Shown here: positions 46,701 through 60,000 of the stretch, in pieces
Layout: each line of letters opens with the position of its first letter
Position numbering within the stretch: the stretch's first letter is position 1
Source of the DNA: Brachyhypopomus gauderio
Taxonomy: Eukaryota; Chordata; Actinopteri; Gymnotiformes; Hypopomidae
DNA: 64,000 nt
Assembly: GCF_052324685.1 (NCBI RefSeq)
Contig: NW_027506876.1
Span: 1,799,501-1,863,500, forward strand
Reading direction: 5' to 3'
Notes under the pieces: model-generated
Database searches by the model: none
What the model saw: the letters and a program-made list of their open reading frames with translations, nothing else
Told to the model about the DNA's origin: nothing
Translations under genes and position numbers: made by a program

Positions 46701-49700
46701 TATCTATGGAGGCTGGTGGAGTTCAGTTACAGTATCTATGGAGGCTGGTGGAGTTCAGTTACAGTATCTATGGAGGCTGGTGGAGTTCAGTTACAGTATC
46801 TATGGAGGCTGGTGGAGTTCAGTTACAGTATCTATGGAGACTGGTGGAGTTCAGTTACTGTATCTATGGAGGCTGGTGGAGTTCAGTTACAGTATCTATG
46901 GAGACTGGTGGAGTTCAGTTACGGTATCTATGGAGGCTGGTGTTCAGTTACGGTATCTATGGAGGCTGGTGTTCAGTTACGGTATCTATGGAGGCTGGTG
47001 TTCAGTTACGGTATCTATGGAGACTGGTGGAGTTCAGTTACGGTATCTATGGAGACTGGTGGAGTTCAGTTACAGTATCTATGGAGGCTGGTGGAGTTCA
47101 GTTACAGTATCTATGGAGGCTGGTGGAGTTCAGTTACAGTATCTATGGAGGCTGGTGGAGTTCAGTTACGGTATCTATGGAGGCTGGTGGAGTTCAGTTA
47201 CAGTATCTATGGAGGCTGGTGGAGTTCAGTTACAGTATCTATGGAGACTGGTGGAGTTCAGTTACGGTATCTATGGAGGCTGGTGTTCAGTTACGGTATC
47301 TATGGAGGCTGGTGTTCAGTTACGGTATCTATGGAGGCTGGTGTTCAGTTACGGTATCTATGGAGACTGGTGGAGTTCAGTTACGGTATCTATGGAGACT
47401 GGTGGAGTTCAGTTACAGTATCTATGGAGGCTGGTGGAGTTCAGTTACAGTATCTATGGAGGCTGGTGGAGTTCAGTTACAGTATCTATGGAGGCTGGTG
47501 GAGTTCAGTTACGGTATCTATGGAGGCTGGTGGAGTTCAGTTACAGTATCTATGGAGACTGGTGAAGTTCAGTTACGGTATCTATGGAGACTGGTGGAGT
47601 TCAGTTACGGTATCTATGGAGGCTGGTGGAGTTCAGTTACGGTATCTATGGAGGCTGGTGGAGTTCAGTTACGGTATCTATGGAGGCTGGTGGAGTTCAG
47701 TTACGGTATCTATGGAGACTGGTGGAGTTCAGTTACGGTATCTATGGAGACTGGTGGAGTTCAGTTACGGTATCTATGGAGACTGGTGGAGTTCAGTTAC
47801 AGTATCTATGGAGACTGGTGGAGTTCAGTTACAGTATCTATGGAGACTGGTGGAGTTCAGTTACAGTATCTATGGAGACTGGTGGAGTTCAGTTACAATA
47901 TCTATGGAGACTGATGGAGTTCAGTTACAGTATTTATGAAGGCGTATACAGTATTATGTGTAATGGGGTAGTCTGCGAGATTAAGCATTAGATCTGGAAT
48001 TTTCTGTCTTGCGGCCTTAGGGCCCAGGAGGAGAACTTCTGTTTTGTCCTCATTAAGTTGGAGGAAGTTTAGAGACATCCAGCATTTAATATCTCTTACA
48101 CAGGCCTCAATTTTTCCTAAACTGAATTTGTCATCAAACCATTCTGGAAACATTCCTCAGAGAGTCTGGTCCATACTGACATGATAACATCACACAGTTG
48201 CTGCAGATTTGTCAGCTGCACATCCATGATGTGAATCTCCCGTTCCACCACATCCCAAAGGTGATGTATTGGACTGAGATCTGGTGACTGTGGAGGCGAT
48301 TCGAGTACAGTGAACTCATTATCGTGTTCAAGAAACCAGTCTGAGATGATTCACACTTTATGACATGGTGCATTATTCTGCTGGAAGTAGCCATATGTAG
48401 ATGGGTACACTGTGGTCATAAAGGGATGGACATGGTCAGCAACAAGACTCAGGTAGACTTTGGCATTGATACGATGCTCAATTGGTACTAATGTGCCCAA
48501 AGTGTGCCAGGAAAATATCCTCCACACCATTGTACCACCACCACCAGCCTGATCCGTTGATACCAGGCAGGATGGATCCATGCTTTCATGTTGTTGATGC
48601 CAAATTTTGACCCTACCATTCTAATGTTACATCAGAAATCGAGACTCCTCAGACCAGGCAACATTTTTCCCGTCTTCTATTGTCCAATTTTGGTGAGCCT
48701 GTCCTGTTCTTATCTGACAGGAGTGACACCCGGTGTCTTCTTCTGCTGCATGTGTTCAGAGATACTCTTCTGCATGCCTCGGTTGTAATGAGATATTTAT
48801 TTGAGTTATAACCATTATTATGTTTTTTTGAGTTACTGTTGCCATTCTATCAGCTCAAACCAGTCTGGCCATTCTCCTCTGACCTCTGGCAGCAACAAGG
48901 CATTTGTGCCCACAGAACTGCCACTCACTGGATATTTTCTCTTTTTTGGATGATTCTCTGTAAACCCCAGAGACGGTTGTGCGTGTAAATCTCAGTAGAT
49001 CAGCAGTTTCTGAAATACTTAGACCAGCCCGTCTGGCACAAACAAGCATGCCACGTTCAAAGTCACTTAAATCACCTTTCTCCTTTGCTCAGTCAGTTCT
49101 ACGCATTATACAGATGCGTTTCCATATGTGTCCAGGAGCAACGCTGCAGTTCCTTCACCCCCTCTGGCTTTCTTGCTCTCTTCTGCCAGCTTCCGCCTGT
49201 TTTCACGCTCTTCCCTGCTATGGTCCACCCAAAGCTTCATCCCACTCCTTCAAAGAGCAGCATGTGTAGTGCTGAGCTTGCAAATGCAAAATAATGGACA
49301 GACAAGGAGGATTTTTGTGACCGCTTAATAAAGCTGCTGTTTTCTGATTAGTTAATAGAGCTTGATGATGTCATTCGTAGTTGCTGATGAAAGAGCCCAG
49401 GACAGTCAGTGAAACGTTTATATAAAAATGCTATTTTATATTTCACCAGAAGATGGCAGTAGACACTCCAGTCCCATATCCTCCGCTCTCCCATCACACG
49501 CACACACCCCACCCCACCCCACTCCACCCCAGGCTGAATTAATGGCCTCCAAACATGTTCACCTCACCAAATATGACTCTCGCTGGATGCGACATCAGCA
49601 GAAAGTTCCAGTACTGACCCAGCGGTGATGATGTTGTTGTTTCATTTGTGTGTTGAGAAAAAAACAATTGCTATGGTGACTGGAAATTAGTAGCAAAAAA

Positions 49701-52700
49701 GTAAATATATCACTGTGTGAATATTATTATATTAGTTGACATTGCCGTGCAGCTAGGATTGGAGTAGATTTATGCTATTATAATCCACTGTTGGTCTAAA
49801 CAGCTGCAATCTCTCACCAAACTGTGTCCTGTGTCATTAATTATGAATCACATATGACCAGCTTGATGGTTGTATCACAGTTCAGAGTAAGGAATGCAAG
49901 ATTGAGGAAGACGACACTTTGTCAACATAAAACAAAACCCAGACAACAGTTATAGCACTGCACCACACAGGTCACCTGTGGCCCTCCACCCCCCACGCCA
50001 CACACTCCCTCCACCACACACTCCCTCCACCACACACCCCCACGCCACACACTCCCTCCACCACACACCCCCTCCACCACACACCCCCTCCACCACACAC
50101 CCCCTCCACCACACCCCCTCCACCACACACCCACACGCCACACACTCCCTCCACCACACACCCCCACGCCACACACTCCCTCCACCACACACCCCCTCCA
50201 CCACACACCCCCTCCACCACACACCCCCTCCACCACACACCCACACGCCACACACTCCCTCCACCACACGCCACACACCCCCTCCACCACACCCCCTCCA
50301 CCACACCCCCTCCACCACACACCCCCACGCCACACACCCCCTCCACCACACACCCCCTCCACCACACACCCCCTCCACCACACACCCCCACGCCACACAC
50401 CCCCTCCACCACACACCCCCACGCCACACACCCCCTCCGCCACACTCCCTCCACCACACACCCACACGCCACACACTCCCTCCACCACACGCCACACACC
50501 CCCTCCGCCACACTCCCTCCACCACACACCCACACGCCACACACTCCCTCCACCACACACCCCCACGCCACACACTCCCTCCACCACACACCCCCACGCC
50601 ACACACCCCCTCCACCACACACCCCCACGCCACACACCCCCTCCACCACACCCCCTCCACCACACACCCACACGCCACACACTCCCTCCACCACACCCCC
50701 TCCACCACACACCCCCTCCACCACACACTCCCTCCACCACACACCCCCACGCCACACACCCCCACGCCACACACTCCCTCCACCACACACTCCCTCCACC
50801 ACACACTCCCTCCACCACACACTCCCTCCACCACACACCCACACGCCACACACTCCCTCCACCACACACCCACACACCACACACCCCCACGCCACACACT
50901 CCCTCCACCACACACCCCCTCCACCACACACTCCCTCCACCACACTCCCTCCACCACACCCCCACGCCACACACTCCCTCCACCACACACCCCCACGCCA
51001 CACACCCCCACGCCACACACCCCCTCTACCACACCCCCTCCACCACACACTCCCTCCACCACACACTCCCTCCACCACACACCCCCTCCACCACACACCC
51101 CCTCCACCACACACCCCCTCCACCACACACCCCCTCCACCACACACCCCCACGCCACACACCCCCTCCACCACACACCCCCACGCCACACACCCCCTCCG
51201 CCACACTCCCTCCACCACACCCCCACGCCACACACCCCCTCCACCACACCCCCACGCCACACACTCCCTCCACCACACACTCCCTCCACCACACCCCCAC
51301 ACCACACACCCCCTCCACCACACACCCCCACGCCACACACTCCCTCCACCACACACTCCCTCCACCACACACCCCCACGCCACACACTCCCTCCACCACA
51401 CACTCCCTCCACCACACCCCCACACCACACACCCCCTCCACCACACACCCCCACGCCACACACTCCCTCCACCACACACTCCCTCCACCACACACCCCCA
51501 CGCCACACACTCCCTCCACCACACCCCCTCCACCACACACCCCCTCCACCACACCCCCTCCACCACACACCCCCACGCCACACACTCCCTCCACCACACA
51601 CCCCCACGCCACACACTCCCTCCACCACACACTCCCTCCACCACACACCCCCACGCCACACACTCCCTCCACCACACCCCCTCCACCACACACGCCCTCC
51701 ACCACACACTCCCTCCACCACACACCCCCACGCCACACACCCCCTCCACCACACACCCCCTCCACCACACACCCCCACGCCACACACCCCCTCCACCACA
51801 CCCCCTCCACCACACACCCCCTCCACCACACACTCCCTCCACCACACACCCCCACGCCACACACTCCCTCCACCACACACCCCCACGCCACACACCCCCT
51901 CCACCACACCCCCACGCCACACACTCCCTCCACCACACACTCCCTCCACCACACACTCCCTCCACCACACACCCCCACGCCACACACCCCCTCCACCACA
52001 CACTCCCTCCACCACACCCCCTCCACCACACACCCCCACGCCACACACGCCCTCCACCACACCCCCTCCACCACACCCCCTCCACCACACACCCCCTCCA
52101 CCACACACCCCCTCCACCACACACCCCCACGCCACACACTCCCTCCACCACACACCCCCACGCCACACACCCCCTCCACCACACCCCCACGCCACACACT
52201 CCCTCCACCACACACTCCCTCCACCACACACTCCCTCCACCACACACCCCCACGCCACACACCCCCTCCACCACACACTCCCTCCACCACACCCCCTCCA
52301 CCACACACCCCCACGCCACACACGCCCTCCACCACACACTCCCTCCACCACACACCCCCACGCCACACACCCCCTCCACCACACACCCCCTCCACCACAC
52401 ACCCCCACGCCACACACCCCCTCCACCACACACCCCCACGCCACACACCCCCTCCACCACACACCCCCACGCCACACACTCCCTCCACCACACACCCCCA
52501 CGCCACACACTCCCTCCACCACACACCCCCACGCCACACACCCCCTCCACCACACACCCCCACGCCACACACCCCCTCCACCACACACCCCCACGCCACA
52601 CACTCCCTCCACCACACACCCCCACGCCACACACCCCCTCCACCACACACCCCACACCCCCTCCACCACACACTCCCTCCACCACACCCCCTCCACCACA

Positions 52701-55700
52701 CACCCCCACGCCACACACGCCCTCCACCACACACTCCCTCCACCACACACCCCCACGCCACACACCCCCTCCACCACACACCCCCTCCACCACACACCCC
52801 CACGCCACACACCCCCTCCACCACACACCCCCACGCCACACACCCCCTCCACCACACACCCCCACGCCACACACTCCCTCCACCACACACCCCCACGCCA
52901 CACACTCCCTCCACCACACACCCCCACGCCACACACTCCCTCCACCACACACCCCCACGCCACACACCCCCTCCACCACACACCCCCACGCCACACACCC
53001 CCTCCACCACACACCCCCACGCCACACACTCCCTCCACCACACACCCCCACGCCACACACCCCCTCCACCACACACCCCACACCCCCTCCACCACACACC
53101 CCCTCCACCACACACTCCCTCCACCACACACCCCCACGCCACACACCCCCTCCACCACACACCCCCACGCCACACACTCCCTCCACCACACACCCCCACG
53201 CCACACACTCCCTCCACCACACCCCCACGCCACACACCCCCTCCACCACACACCCCCACGCCACACACTCCCTCCACCACACACCCCCACGCCACACACT
53301 CCCTCCACCACACCCCCACGCCACACACCCCCTCCACCACACACCCCCACGCCACACACCCCCTCCACCACACACCCCCACGCCACACACTCCCTCCACC
53401 ACACACCCCCACGCCACACACTCCCTCCACCACACACCCCCACGCCACACACTCCCTCCACCACACCCCCCCACGCCACACACACCCTCCACCACACCCC
53501 CACGCCACACACCCCCTCCGCCACACCATGGCATAAGCGTGTCCTCTAGGCTTTAATTAGAGGGTTTATTTACACAGCGTGTTAATGAATGTGTTGTGAA
53601 CACTGCCTTATTGTGTTCATTAACTATTCATTTATTTTCTAGTCAGATGTGTAACTATTTTGGATCTACAAAACAAGAATTTACAAGTAGTTGCAACAGC
53701 ATGAAACTTGGGCTTCAGGTGTGGCGTGTGTCTGCAGGCTCTGTCCAACGTGCCCCCGCTGCGTAACTACTTCCTGGAGGAGGAGAGCTACCGCACCATC
53801 CGCCGTCCTCCTGGTGACATCATGTTCCTGCTGGTGAAGCGCTTCGGCGAGCTCATGCGTAAGCTCTGGAACCCCCGCAACTTCAAAGCCCACGTGTCTC
53901 CACACGAGATGCTGCAGGCCGTCGTGCTCTGCAGCAAGAAGACCTTCCAGATCACCAAGCAAGGTAGCACCCGGCCATAGCTTCAGAGCCCCCGCCCCTC
54001 AGAGACCCCAACCACTCCCCCCAGCACTGGGATGGGTATGTGTATAATGTGTAGAATGATGTGAACTAGCTGTAATGTTCTCTTTGGCCTGTAGGAGATG
54101 CTGTGGACTTTCTTTCCTGGTTCCTTAACGCACTGCATGGAGCCCTTGGCGGTACCAAGAAGAAGTCCTGTACGTTTACTGTCTATTCTTTTGCACATAC
54201 GTCGTTACATCAGTTTCCTAGCACAGTTTGCAGTTTTAGTGCACAGTATGACTTTGTGACTTCTATTTTATTTCATGATGGAAATATATGCATGTGTAGT
54301 ACTCCTAGTCTTGATGGAGATCATGGTTCAGTAATCACGCTGGGTGAATCTTCTGTTGCAGCTATTGTGACAAAAGCGTTCCAGGGCACCATGCGTATCT
54401 TCTCCAAAAAGCTTCCCCACCCGGACTTGGTAAGTTCTTCCAGGTAGAACGTGGTCATCATTCTAATATCAGTTTACTTCCTGTTTTCATGCGACCGGCC
54501 CTTTCCAACCCTAATTAAGAATTGCTGCAACTTCTAGACCACAATATGGCAGCAGTGGTCGCAATATATCAAAAGTCGTACGGCAACCGTACATCCTGTA
54601 CGCCAGTGTACTGAGTGTTCAGAAGGTCTTATTTTTCCTACATTGGGAGCTGTCCCTGTTCAGCAGTTAACACACTGAAGGGTTTTAGTGTTGGTCATAT
54701 GTACCGTTCCACCTCCTGCACCACCCACACCCGTTTCTGCCACAAAAACAACATTGATTCAGTTTAACTACTTTCTCAGATGCTGAGAATCTGAGTTTCA
54801 GAAGAAACCTGAAATCACTCCAGCTGTTGACGTTTTACTGGGGGGCCCCAGTTAGCCACACTGAGTCTAACAGAAACTGTGTGTGGTGCCCTCCACAGCC
54901 GGCGGAGGAGAAGGAGGTGTTGCTCCAGACCGACGAGTACCAGGAGCAGATGTTGGAGTCCAACTTCCTGTACCTGACGCTGGACCTGCCCACCGCTCCC
55001 CTCTACAAGGATGAGAAGGAGCAGCTCATCATCCCACAGGTTCCTCTCTTCAACATCCTGGCCAAGTTCAACGGCATCACGGAGAAGGTATCATAGCCTT
55101 GCTATCGCAAATAACCATCCTGGAATGTCATTTAATTCACAGAGCAAGTGTGTTCTTTAAATTTACTCATTCTCATTTAGAACAACTATGCATGATGTAT
55201 TATGCATTGCATTTCTAGTAAAAGGCACCATATATTGTGCTTTATTAAAAATATTAATGATTGTCCACCTAAACCTTTTTAGTAATTCTGGTTTTTCTGT
55301 TCTATAAAAGTAGAATTAATCATGGTGAAGTAGATGTTGAGGGTGTGGGTGGTGTGGTCAATCACAGAGTGAATATATCTGCTGTTTTTCCTCTTCTGTT
55401 CATGTAGCCATGAGAGCTGCAGTGAGCATTCTGTGTGCTACACTAAGGATGTGTGAAAACTACTTGTTATTCATGTTGAGCATCACTTCTGTTTGTGGTA
55501 CAAAAGCGGATCTGATCTATAACTGCTCATGAGGAACTTTCTGTTTTCTCACTTTCTGCTGTAGGAGTACAAGACATATAAAGAAAACTTCCTCAAAAGG
55601 TTCCAGTTAACTAGACTTCCCCCATACCTTATCTTCTGCATCAAGAGGTTCACCAAGAATAACTTCTTTGTAGAAAAGAACCCGACCATCGTCAACTTTC

Positions 55701-56295
55701 CTATAACGTAAGTTCTGGTTTAACATCATCATGTTGAGGATAGTATGTTCCTTCTGATTTTGTGATTATTAAACATTACGATTGGAGATAGTGATACATA
55801 TTCACTTAACTCCCGTTCCACCTTCTTCAGGAATGTTGACCTGCATGAGTATCTTACCGAGGAGGCCCAGGTGACGGAGAAGAGCACCACCTACGACCTC
55901 GTAGCCAACGTGGTCCATGATGGAAAGCCAACAGAGGGCGCCTACAGGATTCATGTCCTGCATCACGTGAGTGGTCTTACGCTACATGTCATATGCCCAG
56001 TGAGAACGTAGACGCCCTGGAGATCTGCATGTTGACATGAACGTTTCACAGGGCACAGGAAAGTGGTACGAGCTTCAGGACCTGCAGGTGACTGACATCC
56101 TGCCACAGATGATCACGCTGTCAGAAGCTTATATACAGGTGACTGAACACGGCGAACATGCTGGAGGAGTTCAGACCAGTTCAAATGTTTACTGTGACAT
56201 TTTGTTCATTCCTTACGTCACTGTTGACTGTGGTGTTTCAGATATGGAAGAGGCGTGAAGCTGAAGGAGAAGTGAACAGCCACACGGGGGCGTGA
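43708..56295 (+). CDS. usp39: USP39, inactive ubiquitin peptidase of the U4/U6.U5 tri-snRNP
   Basis: Splicing factor (yeast Sad1). Exons: 43708-43756, 45267-45348, 45464-45558, 45931-46067, 46252-46404, 53738-53963, 54095-54169, 54362-54429, 54899-55087, 55565-55707, 55831-55966, 56052-56138, 56242-56295; all phases agree, 497 aa. A ZnF-UBP domain (about 36-115) starts at CPYLDTINRSV and includes CLICGKYFQGRGLKSHAY. The USP fold begins at GIVGLNNIKANDYANVVLQ (about 154-172), where active USPs have an NxGNTC motif; here Asp replaces Cys, as in all USP39. The end IQIWKRREAEGEVNSHTGA matches the family. The N-terminus is about 70 residues shorter than human; an in-frame stop upstream of 43708 without another ATG supports this start. 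Intron 5 is 7.3 kb, mostly tandem repeat. Confidence 0.96.
43916..44640. repeat. 35-bp minisatellite in usp39 intron 1
   Basis: About 20 units containing GACAGGTGATCTAACTACAC and CAGATCAGGACAC, some internally deleted (GATCAGAACAGGTGATC). Confidence 0.97.
46652..47938. repeat. 32-bp minisatellite in usp39 intron 5
   Basis: About 40 units of GGTGGAGTTCAGTTACAGTA plus TCTATGGAGACT. A 28-bp variant lacking GGAG occurs in two blocks of three or four (46930-47010 and 47275-47360), which points to block duplication. The long frames over it are artefacts. Confidence 0.97.
47940..48160 (-). mobile_element. L2-like LINE fragment
   Basis: The minus strand reads LQLNEDKTEVLLLGPKAARQ and KIPDLMLNLADYPI, the same C-terminal piece as in the LINE at 13538-13760. 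Confidence 0.8.
48165..49330 (-). pseudogene. Second Tc1-type transposase relic
   Basis: Minus strand, from high to low coordinates. An N-terminal helix-turn-helix (RRAGLSISETADLLRFTRTT) ends near 49049. Catalytic-core pieces follow with VWRIFSWHTLGTLVPIEHRI, VADHVHPFMTTVYPS and FQQNNAPCHK (second Asp position changed to Ala-Pro context). Frames are broken. It is a family different from the Tc1 at 1550-5059. Confidence 0.75.
49975..53528. repeat. 3.55-kb C/A-rich minisatellite in usp39 intron 5
   Basis: Units built from CCACACACTCCCTCCACCAC, CCACACACCCCCTCC and ACACCCCCACG. The typical period is about 31 bp with 18-19-bp short units. Higher-order copies are clear (for example about 52640-52740 repeats 52260-52330). 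Lack of G-containing stops keeps four overlapping frames of 830-1190 codons open. None is a gene. Confidence 0.97.
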
Positions 56296-56539
56296 CCTGC
56301 TGCTGCCCCCCCATGAGCTCACATCACCCTCAGCAAAGGACACTTTGTTTCTTCTGTTTGTTTTAGCTTTAGTTAACTCATGCCAATTTCTCCTGAAACC
56401 TACATTGCATTTGAATTTCTTTATAAATGTTGCATCAGCTGTTTTTTTTTACATTATAGTGATTGGTGTCAGTGTATTTCCGTGCCCCTTATGATGATGT
56501 GAAGGGTCTGGGTCAATCACTGCTGCATTACTACATATC

Positions 56540-56545
56540 ATTAAA
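56540..56545 (+). terminator. Possible usp39 polyadenylation signal
   Basis: ATTAAA, about 245 bp after the usp39 stop. The convergent sftpb gene has a possible minus-strand AATAAA at 56603-56608, so the two 3' ends are close together or overlap. Confidence 0.45.
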
Positions 56546-57015
56546 ATTGTAAGACCACATTGGCATTTTTTTTGGAATAACACAATCACTTTGTAATCTG
56601 GGTTTATTTAAAAAAGCAGTCCTGTTTCTTCATACATTTAAAAAAAACAAGTGTAAGATTCTTAGACATGATTGATTCTTATTGGTCGTGGTGGGGAGGG
56701 GCAACTTTCAGTCTCTCATTCCTCATTCTTCCTCGTTCCCCTTTCCCTGAGATCAGTACAATCAAACTTACAAATTAAAGGAAAAAAACGATGAGGGTTT
56801 GTTTACTTGAAGATCCACCATGCTATTCATGTCCCCGACAGAAGATCTCCTGAAGAAGTGGATAAAATGGTCAGGGTGGCTAATTCAAAATTCTCCCTTT
56901 AAGTACAGCTGGATGCCAAACCTGAAACACTGAGGCTCAATTGTAAATTCAGGTTTGTTTCTTTCAGATGTGCAGATACATAATCTTTCACTGATTCATA
57001 GTTTTACACAGGGCC

Positions 57016-60000
57016 TTAAATTTTGTGTCTTATTGTGTGCCGCATAAACATTTGCTGGCCAAATTCATCTTTCGCCTTTTCATCTTCCTGTCTAATACAG
57101 GGTGGCTTAATCACTTCTTTTTGGATGGGAAGTTCAAATACAAATCTGGATCACCAAGCCAAATTAGCTCAGAGCTTCAGCAGCCTCAAGAAACCGTATG
57201 TTGTGTTAATTTATTACCTGGCACGCATTTATAGCTTTTTCCTCTTTGCTCAAAATCCCCACGAGTGCCAGGCCATGGCGTTGAATGAACAGTTTGCACT
57301 GGAAAGGAGTGAACAGAATATCATTACATCATATCTCAGTTTAGGTTAGACGTGGTGGATGCGTTGAGATGGTTACCCCTGGAAGAGCGTTGGGATGTAG
57401 CAGACACATCTTCTGGACCATGGAGGAGGTCTCCGGCTCAGAGGCGTTTTGGCCAAGGTGTGTCTGGGTGAGGAACACCAGGGTTTTACAGGAGTGGCAG
57501 TCCGACATCAAGGAAGGAACTGCAACGAGAGAGGAGCAAATATACTTGTAATGCATATTCATATGCAAGGTCATTTTTGGATTTAAAACTTACTAGCATG
57601 CATGTTTAAAGGTAGTTTCTCGAAGTACCTATAGCAGGGGTGTGTGTCTCTTCCACAAGACACAAGTGCAGAAGCATACATATTGCATGGGGTGTGGCAG
57701 AGCTGAGAAGTAAATCGATGATCTGCTTGCCGTAGTTCTCCAGGAAGCTGTTGCACTGCTCTTTGTAGTGCTGGGGCAGGTGATCACAGATCTGCTTCAG
57801 AAGCTTCACTACAGACTCCTGTTTAAGAGGTCATGGGCTTTAAAGGCTTTAAAGGCTTTAAGTGTTGGGTTGTCAGAGTCATTCATGGCTACATGTTTTA
57901 ATATTGTGAAGTATTTCAGCAGAGGGCGTGTACACTGTATAGACAGCTGGCTCATACTGGTTCATACTGGTTCAAAGTGGTTTGTCTTACCTCAGTTCTT
58001 TCTTTTGGTAGCATGTCTTCCAACTTTTTGATGATGAAAAGGCAGAATGTACACTGGGGGGAGATTTGTAGCTGCGTCTTCAGAACAAAACAAAAATATT
58101 AACAGCATTTTAAGCAGCTTAATCCAAGTTTGAAATGAAAAAAGGAGGGAGAGCAATGTCAGGTCCTCACCCATCGGGTTCTTACCTCCTGACCAGGACC
58201 TGTGGAAGATGGCACCTGGGTCAAACGGCCTGTCTCCAAGGCTACGGTGAGCACCTGCGGAGCGCTGTGGTTCGGGTGGGCGGCACACAGCCCCAGCAGC
58301 ATGCAAATCTCGCCTTCTCTATGTGACTATGACCCAATGTAGTCTTATGTTTTGATTTCCTGTATAGTTACATGGCGTAAATCTGTGTACATGTTAGAGG
58401 AAGGACTTACAGCAAAGGAAATGAAAGCCTTGATGACTGATGGCAGATGTTTTTGTACTGACTCCACACATTCACCAACAACCTTTGGTGCTGAGAAACT
58501 TTTGCAAATCTTTTCCAGGGACCCTTCAATCAGCTTCTGTAAATGAATGGTCCATGAGGCTGTAGCACAGCGTTCAAGAAGATTCTTCCAGCACTACATT
58601 TTCAGAAAATGTCTTGAGCAATATTATCCCATGACTTGCAAACTTAAAACTTCCACCGCCCACCCATGGCACAGTTAAAAGTTCTGCAGAACGTGGAGTT
58701 ATTTCTACAGCTTTAGACAGCTGATTGGCAAAAATGTAATTTCCACATGGGACAATTCATACTCACCTGTGTGTCTTCATGGGAGAGCATGGTCAAAAAA
58801 AGTTCTATGATCCTGGTACAGTCATTGCACATGTTTTTATCCTGGACAGTGATCAGCGTTTATTAGTAGTTGGCCTTCCATACATTTCTGCTAATAATCT
58901 CCTTGGATAAAACTACTACACTGTATTTTGTCAAACATTGCAATGAACTGTGCAGCAGTTCCTAAATGCTGCAGAGGTGATGTAGGATCAAATGTCAAGC
59001 ATCACAGCATGTCTCAGTAACCCAACTTTCAGTACCCTTTACTCATGTTCAAGTTTGAAGAAAAGCAACTTTCTAACACTTTCTAAATGGTTTTAAACCA
59101 TCATTTCAAATTCAGAGTAGTGCTCTCTATGAACTTTCTTACACCTTGTGTATATTACACTATTTGCGATTACTATTATATTAGTGATATTACAATTATA
59201 ATTCAAAAACACATATCCCTTCACTGTTTAAAGCATTCATTACACATTTATAATAATATAAAAGAAGAACTGAAACTCTATGACCCTACCCTATGCAGCT
59301 AAAAAAACAACAAAAAAAAGAAACACATGTAAATGAATATCTTATATATTGTTGAACTGCACTGCAAAGGAAAGTTATATTTGGTGTGTTCCAGTATAAT
59401 AATTAATATTGTTAAAGCAGAAACATATTCGCGTCTACTTTTATTCACACTGAAAAAAATAAAGCATTGGCTCAATGTAATAAAATTGAATTAATCAATC
59501 ACACACATTTTTTTTCATTGACTCATTGACTAAATGAATTTAGTTTTTTAGATTGAGTCAATGAAAAAAAAATTTGTGTGATTGATTAATTCAATTTTAT
59601 TACATTGAGCCAATGCTTTATTTTTTTCAGTGCATCTTTGTTAACCCTTTGTTAAGACTGATGTAGCCTCATATATTATCATTATATAAAACCGTGATAA
59701 CTCGGTGATGTGGCATAAAAACATCTTACTATAATCACGAGCAACATTTCAATGTATTATACTATAATATCAAGCTATTTTTCTTATTATATCAGTGACA
59801 AAGCCAATCATTTCGCCAAACAATGTGAATGGCATTTAGAATAATGATTATCTAAATTATTATATAGGGATAGATGAAACCGCAAAGCAGTTACCATAGA
59901 AAGGTCGGACGTTTTCATCGGTGGGGAATATGTCTGACCTGTTGGATAACAAAAGTAATTTTTAGACGAATTAAATAAGAATTAAATAAAGCAATGCTAA

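Noticed and set aside
46581..47991. Frames of 293-452 codons with YGIYGGWWSSVTVSMEAGG repeats
   Set aside because: Produced by the 32-bp array; all three + frames carry the same shifted repeat, so it is not a structural protein.
49922..53556. Frames of 1185-1194 codons (His/Pro/Thr or Gly/Val/Trp-rich)
   Set aside because: Artefacts of the C/A-rich minisatellite in usp39 intron 5; several frames open at once and no homology.
57023..58546. Several + strand frames of 60-108 codons between 57.0 and 58.5 kb
   Set aside because: Shadows of the minus-strand sftpb exons, which have consistent splice sites and saposin cysteine patterns.
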